DNA of 64,000 nucleotides from Perkinsus olseni (taxonomy: Eukaryota; Perkinsozoa; Perkinsida; Perkinsidae): positions 17,181 to 81,180 of the forward strand of contig JABANP010000223.1 of assembly GCA_013115135.1 (NCBI GenBank), given 5' to 3'. Positions 21,036-31,137 of the stretch are shown piece after piece. Within the stretch, counting starts at the first letter, position 1. The number at the start of each line of letters is the position of its first letter. Under the pieces are notes generated by a model. The model was given only the letters and a program-made list of their open reading frames with translations, searched no databases and was not told the DNA's origin. A program made the position numbers and the translations under genes.

Positions 21036-21956
21036 TTACTGGCAGAAAAGATCTAAGCTTTGAGGTTGATGAGTCGACCGATAGACGGGAGTTGACAATG
21101 GACTAATAAGTTTGGGGATAGATGATGCCACTCGCGGCGTTTGCGGGAGGCAGACTACTGAACTCGAGAGAGAGCTCGTGTGCGTCCTCCGATAGTCACA
21201 AAGATCGTATCCTTTAGTAATGAAAGTGACCTGTAATAGATCGGTGCTCTGTACACCAGCCTTGGGGCAATCAGACTGTACCATCTGGATAAGTGCATAT
21301 GGCGGGGTGAGTCCTACGGACCTCACATTGTAGGGCATACCCCAGTCGGGTCGAGTGAGCTTGAAGACGAAACGGGGAGTGATGCTGCCGCCGTCACACG
21401 AAGCCTGTATACCCACAGCACCAGCCGAATGAACGCGATAGCTGAGCCTTAGGTGAGGAGCCTTGGTCTCGTAGTACTCGAACTCACCGGGAATGAGGGG
21501 TATGGAACCCTCTCGAACTCGATCACCTCGTTACGGAAGTTGGTGGTGAGGGTGTCACCACTCGTGTAAGTCAAAGTGGTCAAGTCTCCAGTCTGGATAC
21601 CAGCCAGTGGCTCGTCAGCCTTCGCGTCGCCAGCCTCTTGTAGTTGAAGCTTAATGGATTCATACCAAGACATAACGCTGATCCTGCTGAGGTCGAAGGT
21701 GTAGGTGTTATCTCTGATGTTCGAGAGGGGGTATGGTCCGAAGTAATTCCGCAGGTGGCGGGAGGGAGTCCCTGGTGGGGACCCGGGTGGAGGAGGAGCT
21801 GTCGAGGCGAAACCAAACGAAGCTTGACCTTGCTCGTCCACTCTGTAAGTTATGTTGTAGACACCCACCTCTGTGGACGAAGTTGCCGTAAGGCTGAGCC
21901 GTAGTGATGACCAGAAGTTGAGCGGGGATGAGCCAAGTTGAGATGAAGTTCATCAT
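21036..21956 (-). CDS. Putative secreted protein, lineage-specific (frame shifts or micro-introns)
   Basis: The start at 21956 gives a leader MMNFISTWLIPAQLLVITTA. Downstream segments read YGNFVHRG, VYNITYRVDEQGQASFGF, TYTFDLSRISVMSWYESIK, TGDLTTLTYTSGDTLTT, IPGEFEYYETKAPHLRLSYR, GIQASCDGGSITPRFVFKL and PYALIQMVQSDCPKAGVQS, which together look like one beta-rich extracellular domain. Two one-base frame changes (about 21866 and 21520) separate the segments; they could be removed by introns of about 23-28 nt, but these would be extremely short, so pseudogenisation or sequencing error is as likely. No enzyme motif. I class it with the other exported families in this window. Confidence 0.5.
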
Positions 21957-21959
21957 TGA

Positions 21960-22900
21960 GAGATTGAGTTGAAGGCCAGTTTCAAGAAGCTGAGGCGAGT
22001 TTACTGAGCTAGCCTAGCTCCTCTTAGCTAGGCTCGGCGATGCCTCGGAATGCGATAGGCATTCAATGAGGTTAGCAGCCGTGACGCTGACGAGCGACGT
22101 GCACTGTAACTCGGTACAGTGTGGCGAACTGAGACAGGGTTCAAAGGGTGGTAGAACCGTGAGGCTCGAGCGGAGTAGACCGATATCGACATCCTGTGGC
22201 GGAAGCTAGCCTAGCGTGAGCTCTAGCCTAGAACGCATACTCATGCAACGCGAGGTCAGACGGTTATCTGAGGCAAATGATACTCAGTAGGAGTAAAGGC
22301 AATTGCAGCGATGGTAGTCAAACAGCTGTCGTGAAGGTGTCCCCTGGTGGAAGAATGCACTCCAGGGCGTCGTATGGTATCACCGGTGTTGATGACTTGA
22401 TTATTGTGATTCGCAAGGGAGAAGACTTACATGAGTTAGTATGCAGGCTGCGGTGGACGAACTTCGCGAGAGTGCCGAATCGTGATACCCCGAAGACTTC
22501 TGCCAATCGACCCTTTAGGCGCTTGCTCATATGATCAGCTAACTTAGATGAGCTAGGCTTGAACGTTCATCGTTTGCTTGGAAGTGTCTTTCTTGGCACG
22601 GGGAAAAGGCAACGTTGGGTGGCCACACTGACAGTGCTTGGTTGAGCGATGTTGAGCGATGTCCTCCGGCCTGGCTTTCATCTGAGCAACCCGACCTCTC
22701 AACCAACCTTCTGAGTATTGGGATTGAGGTCTTGAAGGACTGCTGTGACGTAAATGAAGCATGAATGATCAAAGTTCCAAAGCTCAGGTGGCGCATCACA
22801 CTCAGGCTTTCAACTGGCGTGCCACATGAGTTCCGTCATTCTCGATTGATCCGAGTCGGTGAGCGTTGTCATTCTCGAGCGGTAATCATGGAAAGGCTTA
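21960..22900. other. Mostly unassigned; weak small ORF on minus strand
   Basis: A minus-strand reading at 22318-22530 (MSKRLKGRLAEVFGVSRFG...) has a basic N-terminus and might be a small mitochondrial-type protein, but nothing else supports it. Repeats of GAGCTAGCCTAGC-like short words occur around 22005-22230. Confidence 0.25.
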
Positions 22901-22909
22901 TTTTTGATG

Positions 22910-22992
22910 AGGAGCCTTCGCACTTTCTATCAGACATAACAAGCCTTGATAAGGCTGCCTTCAGATGTCTGATAGAACGTGCGAAGGCTCCT
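22910..22992. repeat. 28-bp inverted repeat forming a long hairpin
   Basis: The arm 22910-22937 (starting AGGAGCCTTCGCAC) and the arm 22965-22992 (ending GTGCGAAGGCTCCT) pair over 28 bp with one mismatch. The 27-nt spacer contains its own small hairpin AGCCTTGATAAGGCT. An ORF (22765-23265, plus) runs through it but resembles no protein. Confidence 0.9.
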
Positions 22993-23269
22993 GCGAGTCG
23001 CTGGAGGGGCCGCGGGACAAGCGATATGCCACCACAGAATTTGCTGATGAGTCGATGTATGCCACATGAATCGGCGGACAGTTATCAGCATCAGCTGATA
23101 TCTTCATCGTTTGTAGTTCCTGCATGGTGGGCCGCCGCGAGAGCCGAGTGGGGGGCAAGGGAACATCTACTCAGTAAGAAGAGGGCCTCTCACAGACCAT
23201 TGGTATTGCTCTTGTTCAAGCATCGTCTTGTTCCCGGCCAATGGGCTCTTCTCGGTTATCAATGATCTC

Positions 23270-23900
23270 GCCGTGCGAGTTGCCATTTGTCTTGAACAGC
23301 AGAGCGTATCTTTTTGGCAGGGTCCCCGAGCGCTCCCTCAAGGCTTCGACCCTAATGCACGGCCACCGCCCTTCAACCCTCAGTATTGATCTAAGCTGTT
23401 TCCTGTGATGACAGCGTTCGAGTTTCGCGGGTATATGAGGAGCTGTCGTTCTGTCAGTGATTGTTATGCATCAAACGGTTCATGTAATGGGCTCGTCGTC
23501 GGACTCAGCGCACAGCTCTGATGCTTCGCACACTTATGTGGAAGATCGGAAGAGACGAAGCGGTACGCCAAGGATACGCGGACTCCTCATTCTTGTTTGG
23601 AGAGCATTCGTCTGTTGTTGTTGTTGATACGCTTCCATCGCTCCCTGTAGAGTCCGATTCCTTCTACAATCACTCGGTAGCGCTCGGTTGTCGAACGTTG
23701 ACGGGACGCTCTCAGCCTGCGACTGCTAGTGTGGCACCCTGGGGTCTGCTCCTTAACCTGTCCCTGGTTACAGTCGAGATCGGATACACCCGGGCTGTGT
23801 TCTGCGGTTCACACTTCGAAGTGATGATACTCGCGATTCTACGTTCTCGTCAGGTCTGGTGTCGCTGAGTTTGCTTTTTCCGGTGGTTGACGACTTCACG
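23270..23900. other. No supported gene
   Basis: Only short ORFs. It may hold upstream exons or the promoter of the small membrane-protein gene that starts at 23901. Confidence 0.3.
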
Positions 23901-24254
23901 ATGGTCCAGTGGATAGGAGTTGGCTCGATTGCCGCTGGTGTTCTCGGAGTCATCACTAAGGTGCATTTCAAAGTCACTTGTTGTTCGATGGCTGACTGTA
24001 TCCTCGTCAGATTGTCGTCAACTACCCGCTTGTGGTTGCTGTGGCAGTGGGCGCAGTTGTTATGACGGTGGGCATATACTGCAAAGTAAGTTTCATGCGA
24101 AAGGTCCCTGGTTCGATCCGGGCGAAGACCTTTTTAGGTTCGGTCGAGAGGGTTATTGGTATACCTCCCAGAGGGTCTTCAGAGTCTTCTTTTACATTCT
24201 TCAGTATTTGACTTGCTGGTTGATCGCAGAGGCGTTACCAAGTTCTCCCGGTGA
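23901..24254 (+). CDS. Small two-helix membrane protein, three exons
   Basis: Exons 23901-23960 (20 codons), 24011-24085 (25 codons) and 24138-24254 join in phase across introns of 50 and 52 nt. The product begins MVQWIGVGSIAAGVLGVITK and continues IVVNYPLVVAVAVGAVVMTV, two Gly/Ala/Val-rich hydrophobic segments, then a basic stretch. The reading stops at a TGA (24252-24254) that overlaps a good donor (CCG|GTGAGAAG), so further exons may exist and the C-terminus is unsure. No family recognised. The second intron carries a tRNA T-arm. Confidence 0.6.
24086..24137 (+). other. 52-nt intron with sense T-arm core
   Basis: GTAAGTTTCATGCGAAAGG...GACCTTTTTAG. It contains TCCCTGGTTCGATCCGGGCG, a T-arm preceded by AAAGG as in a tRNA variable loop. 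The run of five T before AG may double as a pol III stop or as the polypyrimidine tract. Flanking exons keep frame. Confidence 0.72.
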
Positions 24255-24597
24255 GAAGAAAAACTGCAATCGTGAATCGCTTCGCTCCGCCGCGGATGTT
24301 GAAATGATTCCCTCAGATTGATGCAGAGATTGATATTCATCGCTTTCAATCCTCGGTTGTCGGAGAAGTCTCTGCGAGAGTGCCTCATGGGAATGGACGA
24401 GGTGGGAAGGGGGACGGCTGGAGGGTGCTTTCCGACGTAATTATCCTATCTGAGCTAGGAGAGATGATGTAGAACACTGGGGGCTCTACGGTAGTTGCAT
24501 GTGAGAAAAAACTGAACGTGCAGCGACGGTGGGGCGAGCACACCCAGATGTCGGTACTGCGGAGCAACCGACCATGGGTTTGAGAGAACTCGGTATT

Positions 24598-24692
24598 GAA
24601 GGGAGTTTCAAACCTTGAACTCTTGAATTTCCTCAACGAGTGACTCTACAAAAGTGGAAGCTTTGTGGGATTATTGTTGATAAGTAACTAAG
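24598..24692. repeat. Dispersed repeat related to the arms of the 57.95-58.95 kb palindrome
   Basis: GAAGGGAGTTTCAAACCTTG ... TTTCCTCAACGAGTG ... GGAAGCTTTGTGGGATTATT parallels GGGAGTTTCAAAACTTCGTG ... TTTCTCAACGACCG ... GAAACTTTGTGAGCTTATT at 57958-58045. This gives a third, diverged copy of that sequence. Confidence 0.7.
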
Positions 24693-24897
24693 CGGCGCGT
24701 CATGAAGGATGCTGCCTTTGAGGGAGTTGACGGCTGTCGAGGTTCGGCATCGTTATTCAGAGCATAACGGGAAGATGAGTCCCGCTCGTGGCGATCATCA
24801 TTGTTTTGCCAGAGTTGGTGGTGAAATAACTCGTGTGCGACCTCGACAGCGGTGGTGATGGTCGAGGCAGGCCTCAGCGGGATGTTCTCTCGTTCAG

Positions 24898-25123
24898 GAT
24901 TTCCTAGAGAAGGTGCTCCAGCCGGGACTGGCTCATTTGCTCCCGAGGAAAGTGCAGAAAGCGCTGATGCCTCCATCTCGCATTAGCGAGCAGTATGAGG
25001 TGAGTGGTGACGGGGTTGAACCACGGGCCTTCGGGATGAGAGGCTGCTGCATTGATTCAGGCACCAGCGGGTCTTCCGAGCATCCGGATCGACCGGAGAA
25101 TGGCTGGTGATATAATTGAGTGA
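24898..25123 (+). CDS. Unknown protein, last two exons seen
   Basis: After an acceptor TCGTTCAG the exon 24898-24999 (34 codons) reads DFLEKVLQPGLAHLLPRKVQ and SRISEQYE. A 61-nt intron (25000-25060) leads in phase to APAGLPSIRIDRRMAGDIIE and a TGA at 25121-25123, which could instead be part of a donor (GA|GTGAGTATAC). Basic and Pro/Leu-rich, no family recognised. Upstream exons were not found. Confidence 0.45.
25000..25060 (+). other. 61-nt intron with antisense T-arm core
   Basis: GTGAGTGGTGACGGGG ... TGATTCAG. Its reverse complement reads CTCATCCCGAAGGCCCGTGG followed by TTCAACCCC, that is anticodon-loop end, variable loop and T-arm of a tRNA in antisense to the host gene. Confidence 0.6.
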
Positions 25124-25129
25124 GTATAC

Positions 25130-26230
25130 TGGTCGGCGTCGCGCGCCTCGAAATCCGATTTTCGGTTACAGCCGCATCCGAACATTCTCTTGACCTATTG
25201 TCATAGAAATGATACAATCCCGTACAGGATACCTTCACTTCGCTTTTACGATGGTATTGTACAGATTCGATGGCAATCTTTACTAGTGGCCTTTGTTGAT
25301 AGTGATGTAGTGTTTTCCAACTGCGCTGGCCCGGCCAGGTGAAGTCGCTAACTCATATGTTTTTCTATTGTATTCAGATACAAACGGAGACACAAACCGC
25401 AATCGGACAGCAAGATGCCTCCGCCGATTTACAGAGTCCTGGCCATCATAGCACGACCAACACTCGCCGTTGTCAGCGGTAAGAAACTGTCGCTGGGGCG
25501 TTTCATAGTTTTTGTGCGGAAGGGTTGTACGCCAAACCCGTTATGAGAGTGTTGACAAAAACTGGCCCAGGGTGGAGCCATAGTTCTCCCAATGGCTACG
25601 CCTTCATCTTCTCAGGTGCCAGTGTAGGCCTGGCGGTCACGTTCTGCTGTGTCCGGAGTTTCACCAGACATGGTAAGTGGGTCGCTGGTGGCGTTTGCTC
25701 CTTTTCCTGAGTTCTTCGTCTGTTGTTGAATGACACCCTAGCATATTCCCCACCGATCGAAATGTTCCGCTTCGTACGCATTTCGTCTTCGTCAATTGCT
25801 GGCAATGCTCGCCGAGCAATATGCTCTCAGTATGTTTGACGAGACTGCAGGAGAATATCGTTCCGAATTTTGCAGCGTAGTGAACTAGTTCGATCCCGAT
25901 TACAGTCGTTAAAAGGGGAAGCCGCAGATTTTGATACGCACTAGCGCCGCGATCTGAACGACGCAGCGCAAATTCCGAGTCGGGGCAAATATTGTTTGGT
26001 ATGAAGACAAACTCTACATTGCTTGCAGCTCGGATTCCAATGGTGGGTTAAAAATATAGTCGGAGCCTTCGGGGTCACTTCAGGGAAGAATCTTCTGAGT
26101 TGGGGAATTAGATGCGTTGTAGATTGTTTTCTCGGTGTATTCGCTGTAACATTTTCGTATCATACGTATGGAGAAATGTCCATGGGCGAGATTATTCCCC
26201 CTTCAAGACCCGCCCACGGAGCAAAAAAAT
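25130..26230. other. Unassigned; possible T-arm near 25878
   Basis: No exon chain established. At about 25873-25905 AACTAGTTCGATCCCGATTACAG looks like the 3' end of another T-arm-containing intron, but its host exons are unknown. Confidence 0.25.
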
Positions 26231-26234
26231 TTTC

Positions 26235-26561
26235 ATGGATTTCTTCGCACTACCGATACTTGGTGTCCTTCTTTCAGTCGATTCCTCGCCGTCCGCCGGT
26301 ATCCTCGTCCGAGCACTAACTTCAAGGCTATGCTCCGGCGCTACTGTACTCGCTGGTGGTTGCGCCGCTGCTACCGCGGCTTACAAATACTTCGAAGATG
26401 ATGATGACCGCAGCGTGGCCACTGCTGACCATGCATCTCCTGCAGCGCTGACTGACCGGTCGCCGACGTATGAGACTGTCGTCCCCTCGAGGCTGTGCCC
26501 ACCACTGCTAACTTCAACCTATTTAGCCTTCCACATTGGACAAAGAAGGGCAACGAATTAA
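26235..26561 (+). CDS. Small membrane-associated protein
   Basis: From ATG 26235: MDFFALPILGVLLSVDSSPS, then LCSGATVLAGGCAAATAAYK (Gly/Ala-rich hydrophobic segment), then an acidic stretch FEDDDDRSVATADH. The C-terminal third differs in composition and may not be coding. A diverged copy of the 3' part of this locus lies at about 30440-30750. No family recognised. Confidence 0.4.
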   Translation: MDFFALPILGVLLSVDSSPSAGILVRALTSRLCSGATVLAGGCAAATAAYKYFEDDDDRSVATADHASPAALTDRSPTYETVVPSRLCPPLLTSTYLAFHIGQRRATN

Positions 26562-26860
26562 ATGATCGTGTTTCTGATTGACTATATACCGCGAAATTCC
26601 CTGATATATGTTACATTTTGCCGGGGTTGCCCAATGGCGCCTTTGGCCTTGCGAAACCACTGTCTTCTGAACAATAACAATAGGTGACCCGAGATTAGTC
26701 GCATGGTGATTTTACGGCGAGTGAAGCTAGTCCAGTGCGATATCCACTGAGAAACTCGTGAAGCCATATTGTGAGTTATAATTACTGGTATTCTATTCAG
26801 CTAGCCGTCGTAAATTATATAGCTAGAGGTGTCAGAATGGAGGTCACTTACACTCAGTTG
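26490..26860. repeat. Diverged duplication (partner about 30440-30750)
   Basis: Ordered matches: CCACTGCT..(G/A)TTCAACCTAT, ACCGCGAAATT, CCACTGAGAA(A/T)CTCG, TATTCAGCTAGCCGTCGTA and ATTATATAGCTAGAG. Substitutions and indels are frequent, so the duplication is old. It may be the tail of a mobile element or of a duplicated gene. Confidence 0.7.
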
Positions 26861-27199
26861 GGTATTCGTGTTGTCAATCGTCGATATGGCGTGGCGAGCT
26901 TCGACGGACGCGCGCTCCCTGTGGTTGCGATTGACTGGAAGTAGGCTGCACTGCACAAACTACACGTTAGCTGCCGGATGTGATTTGGTGGTCATCGTGA
27001 TTCACGAGTCGTGAAGTAGCCTGCTTCTCAACTTCAGTGGAGGTTAGTTGTGGATGATAAAAATGCCAGAGCAGATACACCCGAGGCGCAGTAGCATGAC
27101 GGTCAACAGGGCTATTTTCACCCATGAACGTGTACGCAGAATGGGATCTAGGCATGGCGGCACAAACTGTACGCGTGGCGCCACGCAGTTCCTTCGCTC

Positions 27200-27362
27200 T
27201 GGCCACGGGCTTGATCTTGTTGGCGTCAGGTATCTGTACGCAATCGGAGGAGAATCTGAGAGGCAGTTTGTCGCCACGGTGGAAGCCCTCAATACCCAAA
27301 CTAATGAATGGCATCCAGAACCCCCGACAGAGACGCCGCGGCCTCTGGTTGGGGCCGCGTAA
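27200..27362 (+). CDS. Kelch-repeat protein fragment
   Basis: The reading GVRYLYAIGGESERQFVATV followed by EALNTQTNEWHPEPPTETPR is a textbook kelch blade (hydrophobic-Y-x-IGG ... ve-x-n-x-t-x-x-W ... R). It begins after a probable acceptor (GGCGTCAG, 27229) or runs in from 27048. Further blades were not identified with confidence downstream (27470-27640), although short exons are possible. Kelch propellers serve in protein binding; partner unknown. Confidence 0.55.
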
Positions 27363-27375
27363 TCCAGAGGGATGA

Positions 27376-29430
27376 TCTGCTTCCCTGCGCCAACGTCATC
27401 GGTGGTGATCTAGTAGATCAGATCTACGGTCAACTCCTCCCCGTTTCTCGGACCTAATCTAGATCTTGGATACCACTGTCGATCCCCATATATGGTCGGT
27501 TCTTTCAGTACGTTTGAGCATGGGGAAGTCAGGATGCGCTGCTGCATGGCTTGACGAGTCTAAGGAGTGCCTTGGTGTGTTTGTGCCCAGACTGTCTCTA
27601 CCTCGGAGCCTCCGAGTCGGAGGTAGTGCCGTTGGAATTCACTCATTTCATACCACTCGAAGTGTAGAGGTTGTCCCTATACTGCACAATAATTGTCTCC
27701 GATTTCAAGTTTTTGCTGTGTCGTTTATAGCGTGACGCTAGAGCGCATTACTCAGATGTTATTGTTATTCGAGCTCGTGTAAAGCCTACGACCTTTACTC
27801 AGAACGAGTGCTTTGGGTTCAGTTAAATTTACTACAAAGTCGTCGATATTCCTATGCGAGTGACTTTGGTGGTTTCTACGACAATCGTGCCCGAGATGCC
27901 TCCGCCAAGGGCTCGTTGCCATCGTGTTATTTCGGTGAGCGGTGTGAAGCCTCCGGCCGCTGAGGACGTTGGGACCGCTGGGAACCGAAGGGATCCGTTC
28001 TCCGTATCACGAGTGTATCGGTCCGCTGAGTTGGTCGGTGAATTGGCTGAGCATTGAGGTTGAGCATTAGGCTGCTGCCGCTCATCCTGTTGGAGTCTGT
28101 ATGTTTTCTAGTTTCGTGGGTGACAGTGTCATCGTGACATGCCGAACCCTCGCCGGAACAGCGTACAGAGTGTGATGGAGAATATAGCAATGCTGGCTGA
28201 GTTTCACAATCGTGGGGTTTTTGATAACCCTCCTTCTCGTGTAGAATCTTGCGAGTCTTTGTCTCTCTTACGCTAGGAGATGCTATCTCCGAGATAGAAG
28301 TCTTGGGATGCGTGGATGCGTGACGCGGCGCATAATATGCGCTTTGGGCATGTCTGGGCCTTCAAGGCTAAGCCGCGATGGCTCACTTATTTTTGGCCCT
28401 TCTGACTGGGCCCTGGGTCTCCGATGGTGAGGCGGAGGAAGCTTTGTTCCAAGGCCGGACGGCTCCTGCTGTATGCGGCGGATTACCCGACTCGAGTCAG
28501 TTCACCGTCTCTCCTTCGACTATTCACGGCATGAGAGAGTTAGCCAGGCTCGATCAGAAAAGCGAAATTGCGATAATTTGACTCCGAGGAGCTCGGCGAA
28601 GAGGAGGTAGATCTTCGATAGCCTTTTGATAGTTGTTGCTATCAATGATAGCCTATCATAGTACGGACAAGAAATCGTAGCAATGCTATGCATGCATACA
28701 AGTTAGTTATGTGCGCTCAATGCACTGTACGTTATATTGTGGTTGAGTGATTAATTAAACTTCGGTCATAGAGCGGTATACCGGCCGTATTCTTAAATCG
28801 CATTCTACGAGTTGAAAATTTCAACTTGAAACCAATTCGGTTGGTGAGAGCCTCAGTGGTGTGTTGTGGATGACGATCGCATCGTATCTTATGGCATATC
28901 TTATCACACCTCGCTCGGCCCATCGGTTTCTCCATGAGCCATTTCGTAACCCCATTTGCCCACACTTCATTCCATCAGTGTTTGCGATGCATCACTCGTT
29001 GCACGCGTATGAACTCTAATAAAGTTACTCTATAGTCTTAGTCCTATAGCTTTAGGCTGGAGCCTTTAGCCTAGTTTATCTACCCCTTCCTGATATCGCA
29101 AAACGTGCTCTCCTCTTGCTGGCTTTTCGTTCTTGTGATTTGGTTGGAGCGGATCATCACGATTTCGTTCTTCAACGGTTGAACCGCTCCCAAGTTGGGA
29201 ATCTGCAACTCAGCTGCACCTAAGAGAGTGCCTCCTCGGGGGAGTGGGCGGGCTATGGGCATGGGTATTCGTATGCCGCCCGGTTGTGACAGTCCTCAAC
29301 CACTCGTGGTGCGCGAGCTCTCCCGAACTGCAACTTGATATGTTCAGTCTGGTTTTCGCCCAACCTTCCGCCGACTCCCAACTCGGAAACATCCTCAATG
29401 AACATCAACATCACAACAGTCATGATAGAT
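27376..29430. other. Gene-poor stretch
   Basis: Only short ORFs on both strands. Around 28600-28700 there are several short inverted words (TGATAG/CTATCA, GCATGCATAC). Nothing recognisable. Confidence 0.35.
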
Positions 29431-29436
29431 ACTCCT

Positions 29437-30029
29437 CTACTGTTTTACCATCGCCACGCGCCCGTGTCGCTCAGCAAGCTCCAATGCTGCAGCCATGTTG
29501 TTATCAACGAAGGACTTGATCCAGTCGTTCTCTCCTTGATACCATTCGGGAGGGCTTGCCTCAATGAGCGTGACCAGAGCTTCACACTGCTCGTCACCAT
29601 TACGTATAGGAATGAACGTTAGGATCGCGTCCTTCATGTGAGCGAAAGGAAAGACTCTAGCGAAAATCCCGTCGATATTTTTCTTCTGCCCTTCGACTAT
29701 TCCCATGCGTGCACGGCCCTCTCTAAATCTGATTTTGGCACGTTTCCCGTCTGTCCTGAAAGCGACATACTCATTATCAGCCGCGGGAGCTGCTGAGCTT
29801 GAATACTACTCATATGTAACTGAGTTGTTCGACACGGTGTCCTCCCAAAAAATTGCTTTTCCTGGGTCGAATTCTAGTTCAAGCAAGTACAAGCGGCTGC
29901 CCGAATACCTAGCCACGCAGTCGTTGCCGGAAAGGAATACTCGTTCACGTTGGAGGCCACTCTGCAAGGCCGCCGCTGAGGACAAAGGCCGAGATGATTA
30001 TCGAAGAGTACGCGGAGAAGGCGAGCATG
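29437..30029 (-). CDS. Putative secreted protein, spliced through very short introns
   Basis: The start at 30029 gives MLAFSAYSSIIISAFVLSGG, a signal peptide. A 40-nt intron (GTGAACGAG...GTGGCTAG) brings the leader into frame with YSGSRLYLLELEFDPGKAIF. An in-frame TAG near 29808 could be removed by a 30-nt intron (GTGTCGAAC...ATGAGTAG), leading into SSSAAPAADNEYVAFRTDGK, RAKIRFREGRARMGIVEG and an open stretch to the stop at 29437 (SPPEWYQGENDWIKSFVDNN). No domain recognised. If the 30-nt intron is not real, the gene carries a nonsense codon. Confidence 0.5.
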
Positions 30030-30439
30030 ACAGGGCGAATACCAAAATACTTAATTTTGAATACCGATAGTTTTCACCGAGCTGAAACTTGATTAGCCTT
30101 GAAGGTGCGTTGATGAGCAACGATCTGTAAGGATGGCAACGCAGCAGGCGTGGAATTCCGTTTCGTTCACGTCGGGGGCGCTTGCCGTGCTGATCGACAC
30201 CATGGGCGGGCGGTCCTAGAAGCGTGAGTTGTATGGTTGCACCGCCTCTCTTGACTCAAGCGCACACGGCAGGCTGCTCTCAAGTATGATCTGCCAGGTT
30301 ATTGCCCTGAGGGCAGCGACCTACTAGCCCTGCTGACTCAGCGGCAATGCTGATCCAGCAGATGACCATGCCTCGGCCATCTCGGAAACCGATAGAATTT
30401 TACTACCGACCGAAACCAAGATATTAGCAACAGCAATGA

Positions 30440-30750
30440 TGAGCGGTACACCACTGCTGAGTTCAACCTATCTACCCTCTCAGACTAGATAGAGTAGAGC
30501 TACAAATTGAAACTTCGTGTATCGTATTGTTTTTAGACCGCGAAATTGCATTTTTCTCAATTACGTCAAATGACGACGGAGCCACCATGTAGCCTTTGCC
30601 TGAGCACTTTCGTTTGCGTGCTGCCAACCAATAGCCGCATGGAGCTACTCATTGTGACGCCCACTGAGAATCTCGCGGAGCTATTTATGAGTTATTGGTA
30701 TCCTATTCAGCTAGCCGTCGTATATTATATAGCTAGAGAATGAAGATCAC
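30440..30750. repeat. Diverged duplication (partner 26490-26860)
   Basis: See the partner entry. The copy keeps the same order of short matches, ending with GCTAGCCGTCGTATATTATA. Confidence 0.7.
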
Positions 30751-31137
30751 AGCGCACACAGTTGGCTGGTCGCGTTGTTAATACCGTATGTTGTGCCATT
30801 TGGGTGTATCGGGTGACATAGGACGCAATACACAGGAAAGGTGTGCTAAGCAATGTTAAGCCATATATTTCATAGTGGAAGTGTCTCGTCTCGAGCACAG
30901 CGGAGCGAAGCGCATCACCGTAGTTCCTGAGCATCACGCTATGATGCGTGTGGGTTCATGTGTCCAACGCACCGCCGGTAGCCGAATCGCATAGTGGACT
31001 GTCAGCCCGAGTGAACTTCTATTCTGTTTTGCCACTATCTTATGTCGAATCATGAGAACGCCCCAGTACAGCCTAGGTGTAACGTATCGGGATGCATGGC
31101 CAAGAAAGAGTAGGAGCAGGCTCCTGCGGCTCTTGTC

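Noticed and set aside
22765..23265. 166-codon plus ORF
   Set aside because: It runs through a 28-bp inverted repeat, has no recognisable motif, and its composition looks random.
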